From: Fidelibacterota bacterium UBA1134
GTDB lineage: Bacteria; Fidelibacterota; Marinisomatia; Marinisomatales; S15-B10
Length of the DNA: 6,348 nucleotides
Assembly (NCBI GenBank): GCA_002311975.1
Contig: DCAL01000009.1
Location: 28,801-35,148, forward strand
Direction of reading: 5' to 3'
In this document: in pieces, positions 6,037 through 6,348 of the stretch
Position numbering within the stretch: position 1 is the stretch's first letter
Layout: each line of letters opens with the position of its first letter
Translations under genes and position numbers: made by a program
Notes under the pieces: generated by a model
Told to the model about the DNA's origin: nothing
The model's database searches: none
The model's input: only the letters and a program-made list of their open reading frames with translations

Positions 6037-6348
6037 ATGAGAAAGACTCTTTTTATTCTATTGATGGTAACTGTTCTGGGTGGGCAGAACAGTTCAGAGA
6101 GTGATTTCTGGCAATCTCTCAATGACAGCGGGAAAGTTCTATTCCTACAGGGTCTCTATACCGGATTCACGGAAAGCCTTCTTACTCTGCAAGGGGAAGC
6201 AGTTAGGCAAAAGCGCGAAGACGCTTACTGGTCGCCGCCGTTCTCACATGAAAATTCCGCCAAACGGATCAAAGAGTACTACGCAGACGAAATGCCGGAC
6301 CATGAGGTCATTGCCGCATTCCTGGACGCATTCTACTCCAATCCCGCC
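6037..6348 (+). CDS. Exported protein of unknown function, 5' part (runs off the window)
   Basis: Open from ATG 6037 to the window edge: 104 residues, no stop reached. The start MRKTLFILLMVTVLGG is a short basic n-region and a hydrophobic core, a probable Sec signal peptide, with cleavage likely near GG-QNSS. There is no lipobox cysteine. The rest reads as soluble and largely helical: FWQSLNDSGKVLFLQGLYTGF, then a segment with IKEYYADEM and VIAAFLDAFYSNPA. I have seen similar helix patterns (a GLYxGF helix and a later FYSNP-like end) in small periplasmic hypothetical proteins, but I cannot name the family and assign no function. It follows nadE by 3 nt with no clear Shine-Dalgarno, so translational coupling is likely; ATG 6064 is an alternative start but would remove most of the signal peptide. 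A perfect hairpin sits in the signal-peptide codons. Confidence 0.75.
   Translation, partial: MRKTLFILLMVTVLGGQNSSESDFWQSLNDSGKVLFLQGLYTGFTESLLTLQGEAVRQKREDAYWSPPFSHENSAKRIKEYYADEMPDHEVIAAFLDAFYSNPA
6069..6094 (+). repeat. Perfect 10-bp inverted repeat (hairpin) in signal-peptide codons
   Basis: AACTGTTCTG (6069-6078) and CAGAACAGTT (6085-6094) are exact reverse complements around a 6-nt loop, GGTGGG. No U-run follows on the + strand, and none is placed to serve the - strand, so it is not an intrinsic terminator. It lies about 35 bp after the nadE stop and inside the next gene. Confidence 0.75.

Noticed and set aside
1..6348. Possible new defence or mobile system
   Set aside because: All but the last partial gene belong to known housekeeping or envelope families. 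There is no integrase, transposase, nuclease, toxin, CRISPR-like repeat or composition shift.

Overview
The window is a tightly packed stretch of bacterial chromosome. All genes that can be supported are on the + strand, and the gaps between them run from 4-bp overlaps to 45 bp. It contains a 3' fragment of a UDP-glucose 4-epimerase (galE), a sigma-54 enhancer-binding regulator, an LptE-like outer-membrane lipoprotein, asparaginyl-tRNA synthetase (asnS), a LOG/TIGR00725-type putative nucleotide hydrolase, an acylphosphatase, a glutamine-dependent NAD+ synthetase (nadE) and the 5' part of an unrecognised exported protein. There are no RNA genes, mobile elements, CRISPR arrays or convincing terminators, and no gene-free stretch longer than 45 bp.

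The organism is a Gram-negative (diderm) bacterium: it has an LptE-like lipoprotein and a nucleotide-sugar epimerase likely to feed surface glycans. From memory, a stand-alone sigma-54 activator directly followed by an LptE of the 'CGxYSFTG' type recurs in Bacteroidota and relatives of the FCB superphylum. I suspect a member of that group, or a neighbouring phylum such as Marinimicrobia, but the sequence alone does not settle this. Base composition looks balanced and even across the window, with no sign of recent transfer.

Layout: 1-498 galE end; 495-1694 regulator, overlapping galE as ATGA; about 1697-2281 lptE, separated from the regulator stop by two bases if the best Shine-Dalgarno is used; 2285-3586 asnS; a 45-bp A/T-rich spacer; 3632-4120 LOG protein; 4117-4398 acylphosphatase, an ATGA overlap; a 21-bp gap; 4420-6033 nadE; 6037 to the end, exported protein, 3 bp after nadE. 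The spacing suggests one or two transcription units, with the 3587-3631 spacer the only plausible internal break.

The first three genes look like an envelope-biogenesis group (sugar precursor, regulator, LPS-transport lipoprotein). The later genes are housekeeping (tRNA charging, NAD synthesis) with two small hydrolase-like enzymes between them. Nothing here amounts to a new defence or mobile system. The points most worth a second look are an acidic Asp/Gly-rich loop inside LptE that resembles calcium-binding repeats, a roughly 7-nt quasi-repeat that encodes the start of the LptE signal peptide, two long A-tracts in lptE, and a perfect 10-bp hairpin in the signal-peptide codons of the last gene.
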